Shown: piece after piece, positions 52,528 to 61,433 of the stretch
Layout: each line of letters opens with the position of its first letter
How positions within the stretch are numbered: the stretch's first letter is position 1
NCBI RefSeq assembly: GCF_001652915.1
Contig: NZ_BBQI01000131.1
Coordinates: 1 to 64,000, forward strand
Origin: Cupriavidus sp. D384
GTDB lineage: Bacteria > Pseudomonadota > Gammaproteobacteria > Burkholderiales > Burkholderiaceae
Direction: 5' to 3'
Length of the DNA stretch: 64,000 bases
The notes under the pieces: generated by a model
Told to the model about the DNA's origin: nothing
Databases searched by the model: none
What the model saw: the letters and a program-made list of their open reading frames with translations, nothing else
Made by a program: the position numbers and the translations under genes

Positions 52528-53457
52528 CTAGATGGACTTTGCGAGCCGGTACAGCATCAGGATGCCAGCCACTTCCAGCGCCGCGGCGCTCAGCATCATC
52601 ACGCGGCCGGTCGGGTCCTTCCACATCATCATGATGTAGCCGGCGTTCATCATGAACAGCCCGCCCGCCACCACAAGCGGCAGCAGGCCCAGCACCCAGG
52701 CCGACAGGCGCGTCTCCGCCGACAGCGCCATCAGCTCGCGCTGCGCTTCCTCGCGGTCGCGCATGAAGGCGGCGGTGCGCTCCATCACCACGTCGGCACG
52801 GCCGCCATAGCGCTGCGAAAGCCGCAGCACCGACGACACGATGACCAGTTCGTCCAGGTCGTAGGCGCGGCCCATCTGCAATACGGCCTGGTCCAGTTCC
52901 TTGCCTGCACGCTGCAGGTGGATGGCCTGCACCAGGCACTGGCGCAGCGGCGGCTCGGTATTGGTCACCGAATTCTGGAATGCCGCCGGCACGCTGCTGC
53001 CGATCGTCATCAGGCGCACCACGCCATCGAGAAATCCCGGCAACTGGCGCAGCATCTTGCCCTTGAGCCGGCTGATACGCAGCCAGACCAGGAACGCCGC
53101 CATCGCCACGGCCACCACCAGCATCGCCACCGCGCCGATCGCCCCACCCGCTGCGGCACCGGCCAGGATCAGGCACAACATGGGCACGCCCCAGCGCAGA
53201 TACGTGCCGCGCGCGGGCGTCATGTCGGCGCGGCGCAGCAGGTCGGCCCAGCGCCGGCGCAGATCGCGCACCGCGCCTTGGGGCTCGGGCTCGGCGGCCT
53301 GCGCGTAGCGCGCGCGCACCTGCTCGGTCTGCGCCGCCAGGTGGGCCCGGGCGCGCTCGGCATCGGCGCGGCCGCGGGCCGATGCCAGCATCAGCAGCCC
53401 CACGCCCAGCAGGATCAGGGCAAACGTGGCGATGAACAGGCTGGCGCTAGAGATCAA
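52528..53457 (-). CDS. tadB: Tad pilus inner-membrane platform protein TadB
   Basis: T2SSF-family partner of TadC; 309 aa. It has an N-terminal helix (SLFIATFALILLGVGLLML), a charged cytoplasmic segment, two adjacent helices near 90-125, the T2SSF core (LRQLPGFLDGVVRLMTIGSSVPAAFQNSV...) and C-terminal helices (WVLGLLPLVVAGGLFMM). The only sensible start is TTG at 53457, overlapping the tadA end by 11 bp; the frame further upstream is tadA antisense-phase noise. Confidence 0.9.
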   Translation of the reverse strand: MISSASLFIATFALILLGVGLLMLASARGRADAERARAHLAAQTEQVRARYAQAAEPEPQGAVRDLRRRWADLLRRADMTPARGTYLRWGVPMLCLILAGAAAGGAIGAVAMLVVAVAMAAFLVWLRISRLKGKMLRQLPGFLDGVVRLMTIGSSVPAAFQNSVTNTEPPLRQCLVQAIHLQRAGKELDQAVLQMGRAYDLDELVIVSSVLRLSQRYGGRADVVMERTAAFMRDREEAQRELMALSAETRLSAWVLGLLPLVVAGGLFMMNAGYIMMMWKDPTGRVMMLSAAALEVAGILMLYRLAKSI

Positions 53458-54763
53458 AGCGGTCGTCCAGGGCAAAGTTGGCCGGACGCATGCGCGCCAG
53501 CTTGGGCGAATGCGGCAGGATGCCAAGCGACTGCCAGCGGTCGGTCTCGGTGCCGTCGGCGTTGGACACCGGCTCGTAGCGGTACAGCTCCTGCGTGGAA
53601 ATGATGTTGTCGCCCAGGCCCGTGACTTCGGTAATCGACAGGATGCGCCGGCGTCCGCTGGACAGCCGCCCGATCTGCACGATGAAGTCGACGGCATTGG
53701 CAATCTGGCGGCGCAGGCTCACCTCGCTGCCCTGGAAGCCCGCAAAGCCCGCCAGCATTTCCAGCCGGTACAGGCATTCGCGCGGGCTGCTGGCGTGGAT
53801 GGTGCCCATCGAGCCGTCGTGGCCCGTGCTCATGGCCTGCAGCATTTCCAGCACCTCGCCGCCGCGCACTTCGCCCACGATGATGCGGTCGGGGCGCATC
53901 CGCAGGCTGTTGCGCAGCAGGTCGCGGATGGTGACCGTGCCCGTGCCCTCGAAGCCGCCCGGCCGGCTCTCCAGGCGCACCACGTGCGGGTGATTCAGCG
54001 CCAGTTCGGCGGTGTCCTCGATCGTGATCACGCGCTCGCTGGGCGGGATGAAGGTAGCCAGCGCATTGAGCAGCGACGTCTTGCCCGAACTCGTGCCGCC
54101 ACTCACCAGGATGTTGCAGCGCGCCCGCACCGCCGCTTCCAGCAGTTCCGTGATCTCGGGGCTCATGGTGCCCAGCGCCTGCAGGTCGGCCGGCGTCAGC
54201 GGGTCCTTGCGGAACTTGCGGATGGACACCACCGGGCCGGCCAGCGCCAACGGCGGGATGATCACGTTGATGCGGCCGCCGTCGGGCAGGCGCGCATCGA
54301 CCATCGGGTTCGATTCGTCCAGGCGCCGGCCAATCGGCGCCAGGATCCGGCGCACGATGCGCAGCAGGTGGCCGTTGTCGGCAAAGCGCACGGGTATCCG
54401 CTCCAGCACGCCGTGCCGCGACACGTAGACGTCGAGATGCCCGTTGACGAGGATGTCTTCGACGGCCACGTCGTGCAGCAGGTCCTCGATCGGCCCGAAG
54501 CCGGCCAGCTCCTTGGTCAGCGCCTCGGATATCTGGTGCAGTTCGGCCTCGTTGATGGGAATGCGGCGCAGGCGCGTGAAGCTTTCCAGTTCGAGATCGA
54601 CAAAGCGCTGGATGGCGGCGCGCGTCCAGCGTCCAAACTCGGCCCCGAGTTCCTCGATGCGCGTCAGCAGGTGTTCGTGCGCGGCCTCCTTGATCTTGTG
54701 GAATTCCTGCGAGACAGGAAACGGGGCGGCGGCGTTATCCGAGAATTCGATTGCTTCGGTCAT
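53447..54763 (-). CDS. tadA: Tad pilus ATPase TadA (CpaF)
   Basis: Hexameric secretion ATPase that powers Flp pilus assembly. The 438-aa protein has an N-terminal helical domain, the DGGRINVIIPPLALAGPVVSIRKF segment, Walker A GGTSSGKTSLLNAL (about 235-248), the Asp box ITIEDTAEL, Walker B RPDRIIVGEVRGGEV and the His box STGHDGSMGTIHA. The ATG at 54763 follows GGGGA by about 7 nt, 1 bp after the tadZ stop. Confidence 0.96.
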   Translation of the reverse strand: MTEAIEFSDNAAAPFPVSQEFHKIKEAAHEHLLTRIEELGAEFGRWTRAAIQRFVDLELESFTRLRRIPINEAELHQISEALTKELAGFGPIEDLLHDVAVEDILVNGHLDVYVSRHGVLERIPVRFADNGHLLRIVRRILAPIGRRLDESNPMVDARLPDGGRINVIIPPLALAGPVVSIRKFRKDPLTPADLQALGTMSPEITELLEAAVRARCNILVSGGTSSGKTSLLNALATFIPPSERVITIEDTAELALNHPHVVRLESRPGGFEGTGTVTIRDLLRNSLRMRPDRIIVGEVRGGEVLEMLQAMSTGHDGSMGTIHASSPRECLYRLEMLAGFAGFQGSEVSLRRQIANAVDFIVQIGRLSSGRRRILSITEVTGLGDNIISTQELYRYEPVSNADGTETDRWQSLGILPHSPKLARMRPANFALDDRFDL

Positions 54764-54764
54764 G

Positions 54765-56015
54765 TCAGTTCCCCGCCCGGGCGGTGCGCGCAACACGCAT
54801 CGCCTCGGGCAGCTTCTCCTTGATCCGGGCCAGGAAGCCGCGCTCGGAAGCCTGTCCCGCGCGGAAGCCCAGCCGTTCCATCAGCGCGCCCACGGCACGC
54901 ACGTAGGGGTCGGCAGGCGCGGCCTCGGCCAGTACCGCGCCGCGATTGGCCGCCTGCACCAGTGCCGCCCGCCGGTCGGGCAGCGTATCGACCGATGTCA
55001 CGCCGATGCGCTCGGCGATCTGGGCCGCGTCCACCCCCAGCCCGGGATCGAAGCGCGACACCATCAGGTGCAGGTCGGGCCGTTCGATCTCGCGCTTTTT
55101 CAGCTCATGCAGCAGTTCCGCCGCCGAGACGATGGCGCCCACGCTCTGCTCGGCCACCATCACCACCGCGTCGGCGGCCTTGACGATCTGCGACATGAAT
55201 TCGGCATTCGAGAACCCGCCAAGGTCGATCACCTGCAGGTCGAAGAATGCGCGCAGGCGGTCCAGCAGCGCCAGCGCTTCGGAAAACGACACATCGCGCA
55301 GCTCGGCCAGCGTGGCCGGCAGCGGCAGCACCGACACGCCGCTGGCATGGCGCGCCAGCGCGGTGTCGACAAACACCTGGTCAAAGCGGCGCAGGTTGCG
55401 CACCGCCTCGACAAAATGAAATTCGGGCGCGATGTTCATGTAGAGCGCGCCGTCGCGCACGGGCAGGCCCAGGTCCAGCAGCAGTACCTCGGCGGCGGCT
55501 CCGGCACCCTCACGCTGCCGCACGCTGGCGGCCAGGTTCACGGCCAGCGTGCTGACGCCCACGCCTGGCCGCGCCCCCAGCAGCGCCACGATCTTGCCGT
55601 GGCGGTGCGCGGGCGCCACGGGGCGTACCTGCGCGCGCGGCACCATCAGCCGCCGCACGGCGTCGGTGGCCTGTGCCGGCGCACCGCGCAGGTCGATGAA
55701 ATCGCGCACGCCGGCGCGCAGCGCGGCCAGCATCGCATCCGGTTCGCCTGCATTGCCGACGGCCACCAGCGGCAACTGCGGGAACAGCCGCGCCACCTGT
55801 TCGGCCAGGCGTGCCGATGCCTCGGCATGCGGTGCCGCGAAGTCCAGAAAGACCAGCCCGGGGCGCACGGCCCCGACCTGCTCGATAAAGGCTTCCTGCG
55901 CCCCGTCTTCGGCCACCAGCGTGCCCACGCCGCCCAGCGCCTGGTCCAGCCAGTGGCGCGGGATCTCGCGCCGGGTGTTCAGCAGGAAGGCATCCATCCT
56001 CGTCACTCGCTCCAT
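54765..56015 (-). CDS. tadZ: Tad pilus localisation protein TadZ (CpaE-like) with atypical P-loop
   Basis: ParA/MinD-superfamily protein that places the Tad machine. The 416-aa protein has an N-terminal receiver-like domain without a clear phospho-acceptor and a C-terminal ATPase-like domain. The Walker A region reads GARPGVGVSTLAVNLA: both expected lysines of KGGVGKS/T are absent (R and V instead), so ATP hydrolysis is doubtful. ALL-DLGLPVRDGALYMNI and IDLGGF follow the MinD pattern. ATG 56015 is used; ATG 55997 is an alternative. Confidence 0.88.
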   Translation of the reverse strand: MERVTRMDAFLLNTRREIPRHWLDQALGGVGTLVAEDGAQEAFIEQVGAVRPGLVFLDFAAPHAEASARLAEQVARLFPQLPLVAVGNAGEPDAMLAALRAGVRDFIDLRGAPAQATDAVRRLMVPRAQVRPVAPAHRHGKIVALLGARPGVGVSTLAVNLAASVRQREGAGAAAEVLLLDLGLPVRDGALYMNIAPEFHFVEAVRNLRRFDQVFVDTALARHASGVSVLPLPATLAELRDVSFSEALALLDRLRAFFDLQVIDLGGFSNAEFMSQIVKAADAVVMVAEQSVGAIVSAAELLHELKKREIERPDLHLMVSRFDPGLGVDAAQIAERIGVTSVDTLPDRRAALVQAANRGAVLAEAAPADPYVRAVGALMERLGFRAGQASERGFLARIKEKLPEAMRVARTARAGN

Positions 56016-56024
56016 CTGCCGCCG

Positions 56025-57452
56025 CTACCGCGAGAAACCGGGCAGGGTCGGGTCTGCGTACTCGCCCAGCACGAAGCGTCCCCAGACATTGGGGCTGGCG
56101 CTCGTGCGGCCGTCGTTCGCCACGTTCGCCGCGGCCTGGGAATCCCGCGCCAGCGGCTTCACCAGGCGCGGCGTGACCACGATCATCAGTTCGCGGTCTT
56201 CCTGGTGGAAGTTCAGGTTCTTGAAGAAGCTGCCGATGATCGGCAGGTCGCCCAGGAACGGCACCTTGTTCACGTTGCTGACCGTATTGCGGCTCACCAG
56301 CCCGCCGATCACAAAGCTCTCGCCATCGCCAAGCTCCACCGTGGTATCGGCGCGCCGCGTGACGATGGCCGGCACGGACGCCCCGTTGATGCTGATGCCG
56401 CGCGACGGATCGAGATCGCTGGCCTCGGGCGCCACCTTCAGCGCGATGCGCGACTTCGATAACACCGTCGGCGAAACCGTCAGGCCGATGCCGAACGGCT
56501 TGAACTGGATCGTCGTGGTGCCCAGCGCCTGCGGCACCGGAATCGGGATTTCGCCGCCCGCCAGGAAGCTTGCGCTCTGGCCCGACAGCGCCACCAGGCT
56601 CGGCTCGGCCAGCACCCTGACCAGGCCATTGCTTTCCAGCAGGCTCAGGTTGGCGAAGATGCCTTCCTTGGCCCACGCGGCCACCAGGTTGAACGCGCTG
56701 CTCATCGGCAAGATGCCTTCAAACGACGGCGACGGCCCGATCGTCGTCTTGGTCAGCGACGTCGGGCTGAACTGCCCGAACGTGAAGCCGCCGCTGCTCT
56801 TGATGAAATTGAGCCCCACCTCCTTGAGCACGGTCTTGCTGATTTCCACCACCTTGACATCGACCTGCACCGTGTTCGACACCGGCACCACCGAGCGGTC
56901 GATCACCACGCCGCCCTTGCCGTCCGCCCCGGCCACCGCTGCCCGGGCCGCCTGCTGCGTGCGCGCGGCCGCGCCGGCATCGGGCGATTCGCCGCGAATG
57001 GTGGCGCCGGCGGCGGACATGTCCACCTGCGCGCCATCGGCATCCTGTGCCACGGCATCGACCTGCACGCTGTAGGTGACCGGCGCGGCGTTGCGGCGCC
57101 AGACCATCATGTCGGTGACACCCGGCTTCTTCGCCACCACCAGCACGGTGGGCGCGCCACCCCGCTGCTTGAGCAGCAGTGCATCGGCCACGGCGGGGTT
57201 GCCCACGGCCACGCGTTCCAGCGCCGGGCCGGGCTGGATCTCCTGCTGCGCACCGGCCATCAGGCGCAGCGTGCGCGTGGCGGCCGGCAGTGCCGCGTCC
57301 TGTGCCATGGCCGGACGCATCGCCCCCACCATCACGGCCGTCACGGAGGCGGCGGCAGCCATCATCACCATGGCAGCCAGGCGCCGGCTGAAGGGGGCGC
57401 TGCCGATAGGGCGCGTTCGCGCCCGCACACGGTCTGTCGTCAATTTGGGCAT
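56025..57452 (-). CDS. rcpA: Tad secretin RcpA/CpaC
   Basis: Outer-membrane secretin for the Flp pilus. The 475-aa protein has a long signal peptide (about 22-50, ending PAMAQ), the N-terminal pilus-type secretin domain (GQQEIQP-like, ...VAVGNPAVADALLL..., KPGVTDMMVW), an Ala/Gly-rich linker with a possible N1-like region, and the secretin core from NTVQVDVKVVEISKTVLKEVGLNF to VPFLGDLPIIGSFFKN and ELMIVVTPRLV. It is 13 bp after cpaB. Confidence 0.94.
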   Translation of the reverse strand: MPKLTTDRVRARTRPIGSAPFSRRLAAMVMMAAAASVTAVMVGAMRPAMAQDAALPAATRTLRLMAGAQQEIQPGPALERVAVGNPAVADALLLKQRGGAPTVLVVAKKPGVTDMMVWRRNAAPVTYSVQVDAVAQDADGAQVDMSAAGATIRGESPDAGAAARTQQAARAAVAGADGKGGVVIDRSVVPVSNTVQVDVKVVEISKTVLKEVGLNFIKSSGGFTFGQFSPTSLTKTTIGPSPSFEGILPMSSAFNLVAAWAKEGIFANLSLLESNGLVRVLAEPSLVALSGQSASFLAGGEIPIPVPQALGTTTIQFKPFGIGLTVSPTVLSKSRIALKVAPEASDLDPSRGISINGASVPAIVTRRADTTVELGDGESFVIGGLVSRNTVSNVNKVPFLGDLPIIGSFFKNLNFHQEDRELMIVVTPRLVKPLARDSQAAANVANDGRTSASPNVWGRFVLGEYADPTLPGFSR

Positions 57453-57465
57453 GCCGTGTCGTCCG

Positions 57466-58455
57466 CTATTCGATCGCTCGCTTGCCGGCGCGGATCACTT
57501 CCACGCCGCCGTTGTTGTTGTCCGGGATATCCCGCCGTTGTGCCGAAGCCGTCAACGACGCCGCTGCGGGCGCGTTGGCGCGCATCACGGGTGCGGGGGA
57601 AGGGGCACGCGGCGCGGTGTTGCCAGCGCGGGCGGGCTGGCCCGGCTGACCGACCAGGCCGGCCAGGCTCATGCCGGCGGCGGCCTTGTCCACGGGCGCG
57701 CGTTCGGCTTCGGGTGGCACGCCTGCGCGGGCCTGCAACACGGCAGGCGGATCGGCGAACATGCCGTCGCTGGGCATCGACGCATCCGACGGATTGCGCA
57801 GCGCCAGCACCAGCCGGCCGGCCTGCTGCGCCATGGCCAGCTTGCCCACCTGATCCACCGGCACCGCCAGCACCGCCGTCCTGGCGCCGTCGCGGCGGGC
57901 CATCATCTGTTCGGCCTGGACCTTGCGTGAATCGTTGACGCTGCCATTGCCGTACGCAAGCACGCGCAGGCGCGACAGCAACAGGCGCGTCTGGCTGTCG
58001 GCAATCTCCTGGTTGTCGCGGCGCAGAATCACGAACACGTCGACGAAATCACCGGGCTGCACCTGATGTCCGACGCCCACGGCTTCGTCCACGGACACGG
58101 CCAGCGCACGTTCGCCCTCGGGAATCTGCCGCGCCAGCCCGGACAGCAACTGCCCTTCCAGCACCGGCACATTGCTGCCCAGGTTCACCACGGGCACCTG
58201 GCCGACCACGCGGGCCGCGTCCTGATACGCGCCGGAGGGCTCGATCGGCAGTTGCATGACGGCGAGCGCATCGGCCGTCAGTGGCTTGCCCGCTTCCACG
58301 GCACGCGTGGTCACCACCACGGCATGGGTGGGCGGGGTGCGCGCGGTGCTGACCGGCATCGCCTGCTGGCGCCCAACCTGCCAGGCCAGCAGTGCGAGCA
58401 GTCCGGCCAGTATCAGCAGGATGGTGGCGAGGATCCGTATCTGTTTGCTGCTCAT
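57466..58455 (-). CDS. cpaB: Tad pilus assembly protein CpaB/RcpC
   Basis: Periplasmic/inner-membrane Tad component. The 329-aa protein has an N-terminal membrane helix (about 7-27), the SAF domain (VVTTRAVEAGKPLTADALAVMQLP), and the RcpC/CpaB domain with ALAVSVDEAVGVGHQVQPGDFVDVFVILRR. The C-terminal 90 residues are Pro/Ala-rich and disordered, longer than in many homologues. Lies 6 bp after tadE. Confidence 0.92.
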   Translation of the reverse strand: MSSKQIRILATILLILAGLLALLAWQVGRQQAMPVSTARTPPTHAVVVTTRAVEAGKPLTADALAVMQLPIEPSGAYQDAARVVGQVPVVNLGSNVPVLEGQLLSGLARQIPEGERALAVSVDEAVGVGHQVQPGDFVDVFVILRRDNQEIADSQTRLLLSRLRVLAYGNGSVNDSRKVQAEQMMARRDGARTAVLAVPVDQVGKLAMAQQAGRLVLALRNPSDASMPSDGMFADPPAVLQARAGVPPEAERAPVDKAAAGMSLAGLVGQPGQPARAGNTAPRAPSPAPVMRANAPAAASLTASAQRRDIPDNNNGGVEVIRAGKRAIE

Positions 58456-58461
58456 GTGTCC

Positions 58462-58923
58462 TCAGGTATCGGGAGAGAGCTGGACCACGGCGACGCCGGT
58501 CAGCGAGGCAGGCACCGGCACGAACGGCACCACCGGCAGCATCGTCTGGGTGGGAAGATTGAGCGTGACCTGCACGCACTGCGTACCGGCCGGCGCCGTG
58601 CAGGCCACGGCCTGTGCCAGCGAGCCGCCCGTGAAGCGCTCGGCGATATTGGGGGGCAGCGTGTTGCGTGCGGCCAGGTCGGCGGCAACGACGCGCTGGT
58701 CGAGCGTGGTCGCCAGGGTGCCGCCGTTCGAGGCAAGCGGATAACGCAAGGCAGCCCGCGCACCTTCCTCGGCGGCGAGCGTCAGGACTTGCTGCAGGGC
58801 CAGCACCATGCCGTAGTAAACGATGCCCAGCACCACCGCAAACAGCAGCGGAAACACTATCGCGAACTCGATCGCGGCCACTCCGCTTGCGCGGCGCCGG
58901 TTCGCGCTCCCCCGTAATGCCAT
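58462..58923 (-). CDS. tadE: Tad pseudopilin TadE
   Basis: Minor pilin-like protein of 153 aa. A basic N-terminus leads to the TadE motif SGVAAIEFAIVFPLLFAVVLGIVYYGMVL (about 13-41), with Glu at the pilin position 5 equivalent, processed in other Tad systems by the prepilin peptidase. The rest is a globular extracytoplasmic domain with one Cys pair (ACTAPAGTQCVQV). First gene of the tadE-to-tadG run, 372 bp after flp. Confidence 0.92.
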   Translation of the reverse strand: MALRGSANRRRASGVAAIEFAIVFPLLFAVVLGIVYYGMVLALQQVLTLAAEEGARAALRYPLASNGGTLATTLDQRVVAADLAARNTLPPNIAERFTGGSLAQAVACTAPAGTQCVQVTLNLPTQTMLPVVPFVPVPASLTGVAVVQLSPDT

Positions 58924-59295
58924 GCTTCACCCGGTTATTTCAACTTGCATGCATTGGCGACGCACGACACCGCGCGGCGGGCACCGGCATGGCTGCACGG
59001 TGCCCGCTGCAGCGTGCCCGCAGGGGCTGTGTCGTACTACGTTACGCGACTTGGAACCACTCTTACCGCTCTTGCCCGGCCGTCCATATCCCTACCCGCG
59101 GCCAGTGCCTACCGCTACCACTTCTGCCACTGCTTTCCGGCAGGCGTGCAGATGCCCGCCGCGGCTGGCATTGGCTGCCAGCACGGTGCTCTGGTAAATG
59201 GTCTGGAGACGTCAGGTCAGCATGAAGCACGCCGGGCGCAATGCACGAACGCCGCTTCCGCTTGCCCGATGGTCAGGTGGATGTCTGTCGGCGGG
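58924..59295 (-). other. Gap between flp and tadE with a strong hairpin, no prepilin peptidase gene
   Basis: This 372-bp stretch codes for nothing credible; reading the minus strand shows no remnant of a TadV/CpaA prepilin peptidase. It holds a perfect 10-bp stem GCGGGCACCG/CGGTGCCCGC (58977-58986 and 58998-59007), which could act as a partial terminator letting flp be expressed more than tadE and the rest. A GTTACG motif lies at 59041-59046. Confidence 0.55.
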
Positions 59296-59487
59296 TCAGG
59301 AACCGTTGTTCTTCGCGAACATGGTCGAAACCTTGGTGGCAAGGCCACTGAAGCCGTCGCTGATACCGGTGCCCAGGGCTTGGGCGCCCACGACGATGCC
59401 CAGTGCAATCAGGCCTACGATCAGGCCATACTCGATGGCCGTGGCGCCGCGTTGGGTTTTGCGATGGCGCGCCAGATACTTTTGCAT
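59296..59487 (-). CDS. flp: Flp-type pilin
   Basis: Major Tad pilin precursor, 63 aa. The leader MQKYLARHRKTQRG is followed by the cleavage and Flp motif GATAIEYGLIVGLIALGIVVGAQALG, with Glu at mature position 5 and the adjacent Tyr typical of Flp pilins. The tail is short (VSTMFAKNNGS). ATG 59487 has GGGAG about 9 nt upstream; a GTG three codons earlier is possible. Only one flp copy is seen. Confidence 0.95.
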   Translation of the reverse strand: MQKYLARHRKTQRGATAIEYGLIVGLIALGIVVGAQALGTGISDGFSGLATKVSTMFAKNNGS

Positions 59488-59918
59488 GACGTTCACTCCC
59501 GAAAGTGCGTGACCCCTGCATGGATCCCCAGCGATACGTACCTGACCCCGATCCGATTGCCATCTGTTTGAACTTCACCTGTGGCGTTTTTATGGTTTTG
59601 CGCTGGTGAATACATTTATAAGACAGGACTTGTATCAACCATACCCCCCGTTCGGGCTAATGGTTGTCCCAGCTTAAAGTAGGACAGACGTTTGAAACAA
59701 TGCGGCCCGGCTTCGGCCATCGGCATGAGGTCATCCGAATTGTTCATCAACCCGCAATAAATGAAGCGTGCCGTGCGGCGCCCTGCACGTGGTCATGCAA
59801 GGTGCCGCACGGCACGAAATAAAAGGATGCGCCGCGCGGGGTAAGGACGACAGCGCACCGTAAATTAGCCGGGGCGGTTGACAGGGAAAGTCCCGACGTC
59901 TTCCGCGTGGTATTCAGA
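59488..59918 (-). other. flp upstream region
   Basis: This 431-bp gap upstream of flp is AT-richer than its surroundings. On the minus strand it has a TATAAA-like element near 59611, without a well-spaced -35, and a weak GG-N10-GC match (59656-59669) that is not a convincing sigma-54 promoter. The long hairpin at 59767-59816 separates it from the lipoprotein gene. No gene seen. Confidence 0.4.
59767..59816. terminator. Long inverted repeat between the lipoprotein gene and flp
   Basis: Arms of 21 bases (59767-59787 and 59796-59816) pair with two mismatches, the outer 13 perfectly, around an 8-nt loop. On the minus strand it is followed by a T-rich stretch (TTCATTTATT), so it probably ends the lipoprotein transcript. 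Confidence 0.65.
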
Positions 59919-61091
59919 TCAATGGCGCGTCAGGCCGCCCAGCAGGCCTGTGACGGGAGCCAGCGGATTGCTGCCGTTGCTGCCGGACGACGTGGCGCCG
60001 GTGGCGGCGCTGGTCAGTCCGCCGGTGACCGTGCCGACCAGGCCTGTGACAGGGGCCAGCGGGTTGCTGCCCGCGCTGCCACCCGCCGCGCCGCCGACCG
60101 GACCGAGCAGGCCCGTCACCGGCGCCAGCGGATTGCTGCCCGATGCGCCACCGATGGCACCGGTGGCCCCGTTCAGCGGCAGGCTGTTCAGCAGGCCGCC
60201 AAGCGGATTGCCGGCGGCGGTGCCATTGCCGTTGAGCAGTACGCCTGCCACGGCCACGGTCTTGCCCGTTTCGTTGACCACGCCACCAAGCGGCGACACG
60301 ATCGGCGTGTTGGTGTTGGCGATCATGCTGCCGGCCGTTGCCACCGTATTGCCGGCCTGCGTCAGCAGGTTGTTCACCGGTGCGCCCAGGCCCGTGGCCG
60401 CGCCCACGGTCTGCGTGGCATTGGTCAGCTGCGTGGTCAGCGGCACGATGGCCTTGCTGGTGCCGTCAGTCAGCTGCGCGACGGGGCCGGTGGACAGCGC
60501 ATCGCCAAGCTTGCCGCCAAGGTTCATCACGCCCGCGCCCACGGTTTGCACCACGCTGCCAGTGGGATTGGTCACCGGCGCCAGCGGCGACAACTGGTCG
60601 CTGCCAAGCGCCTTGACGAGGCTGCCCGTGCTGACCACCGTGGCGCCCGCCTGCGTCACGACATTGCCGGTGTTGGCAACGGTCACGCCCACCGGGTTGT
60701 CGACCGAGCCAATCTTGCCCAGCCCGTCGCGCACGCCAGCGCCGAGCGTGGCAACGGTATCGCCGGTCTGGATCACCACGTCGCCGGTCGCATTCCTGGC
60801 CGTGGCCGGCACCAGCGGCAGGCTGGTGTCCTTGATGTCCTGGCCGATCTGGCTCACCGCGTTGCCGGTAGCCACCACGGTATTGCCGGCACCTTCCACC
60901 ACCTTGGCGGTGGGCGTGGTCTCGGCGGTGGGCTGCGGATTCGTGGTACCCGGATTGGTGGGCGTGGACGGCGACGTCGGGTTGGCACCGCCGCTGGAGC
61001 CACCCGAGGCACAGCCGGCCAGCAACGCCACCGCCGCGGCACAGGCCATCGCCATCATGTTGAGGGGGCGCGTCTGCTTGGTTGCATGCAT
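59919..61091 (-). CDS. Repeat-rich lipoprotein A (Gly/Val/Thr repeats with PLAPVTGL motifs)
   Basis: A 390-aa predicted lipoprotein of unknown function. The signal peptide ends in the lipobox LLAGC (Cys27), then a Ser/Pro/Thr-rich linker (about 28-60). The body is made of irregular glycine-zipper-like units (for example GNTVVATGNAVSQIG, GDTVATLGAGVRDGLG) and ends with three SNPLAPVTGL copies plus an earlier SPLAPVTNP. There is no cysteine after the lipobox. AGGAG lies upstream. It is a paralogue of, and divergent from, the gene at 61764, sharing the IVPLT..LT..TQT(V/L)GAATGLG.PVNNLL block. It has a sigma-54 promoter at 61197-61211. Confidence 0.85.
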   Translation of the reverse strand: MHATKQTRPLNMMAMACAAAVALLAGCASGGSSGGANPTSPSTPTNPGTTNPQPTAETTPTAKVVEGAGNTVVATGNAVSQIGQDIKDTSLPLVPATARNATGDVVIQTGDTVATLGAGVRDGLGKIGSVDNPVGVTVANTGNVVTQAGATVVSTGSLVKALGSDQLSPLAPVTNPTGSVVQTVGAGVMNLGGKLGDALSTGPVAQLTDGTSKAIVPLTTQLTNATQTVGAATGLGAPVNNLLTQAGNTVATAGSMIANTNTPIVSPLGGVVNETGKTVAVAGVLLNGNGTAAGNPLGGLLNSLPLNGATGAIGGASGSNPLAPVTGLLGPVGGAAGGSAGSNPLAPVTGLVGTVTGGLTSAATGATSSGSNGSNPLAPVTGLLGGLTRH

Positions 61092-61196
61092 GTCCTGATC
61101 TCCTGAATGTTTTCGGTATGAGTCCGCAGTCTTCACGCGCTTCGCCGCGACCCAGGCGGCGACGTGGCTAATCCGGCGTGGCTGCGGACCGATAGC

Positions 61197-61211
61197 GCAA
61201 ACGGTGTGCCA
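61197..61211 (-). promoter_or_regulatory. Sigma-54 promoter of lipoprotein A
   Basis: On the minus strand TGGCACA-CCGT-TTGC, matching the consensus TGGCACG-N4-TTGC at 14 of 15 scored or free positions, with exact GG-N10-GC spacing. It is 106 bp before the lipoprotein A start and almost identical to the divergent copy at 61648. Confidence 0.75.
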
Positions 61212-61348
61212 GCCTCAATCGCACGTTCGATACAGGCGCCGTATACGGGCATGACCAGGATCGGAATGCGTTGCGGCACAAGGCTCTCAGGCATGCGGAC
61301 GGCTTCGGAGATTGGCCCCGCAAGCAGCGGGTCCGATGGCGTTGTCGT

Positions 61349-61365
61349 GTTACGTGCTACGTAAC
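61349..61365. promoter_or_regulatory. GTTACG-N5-CGTAAC palindrome
   Basis: Interrupted palindrome with perfect 6-bp arms, in the middle of the divergent lipoprotein control region, about 140 bp upstream of promoter A. It is a plausible enhancer site for a sigma-54 activator. Confidence 0.5.
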
Positions 61366-61433
61366 GTGTTCCCGCGGCGGCGTTACGGAAGACGACCCGC
61401 TCGCGGCGCCACGGCAGGGGCCGCCCTGCGGCC

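Noticed and set aside
59656..59669. GG-N10-GC on the minus strand upstream of flp as a sigma-54 promoter
   Set aside because: Only the two dinucleotides match; the surrounding bases do not fit TGGCACG or TTGC.
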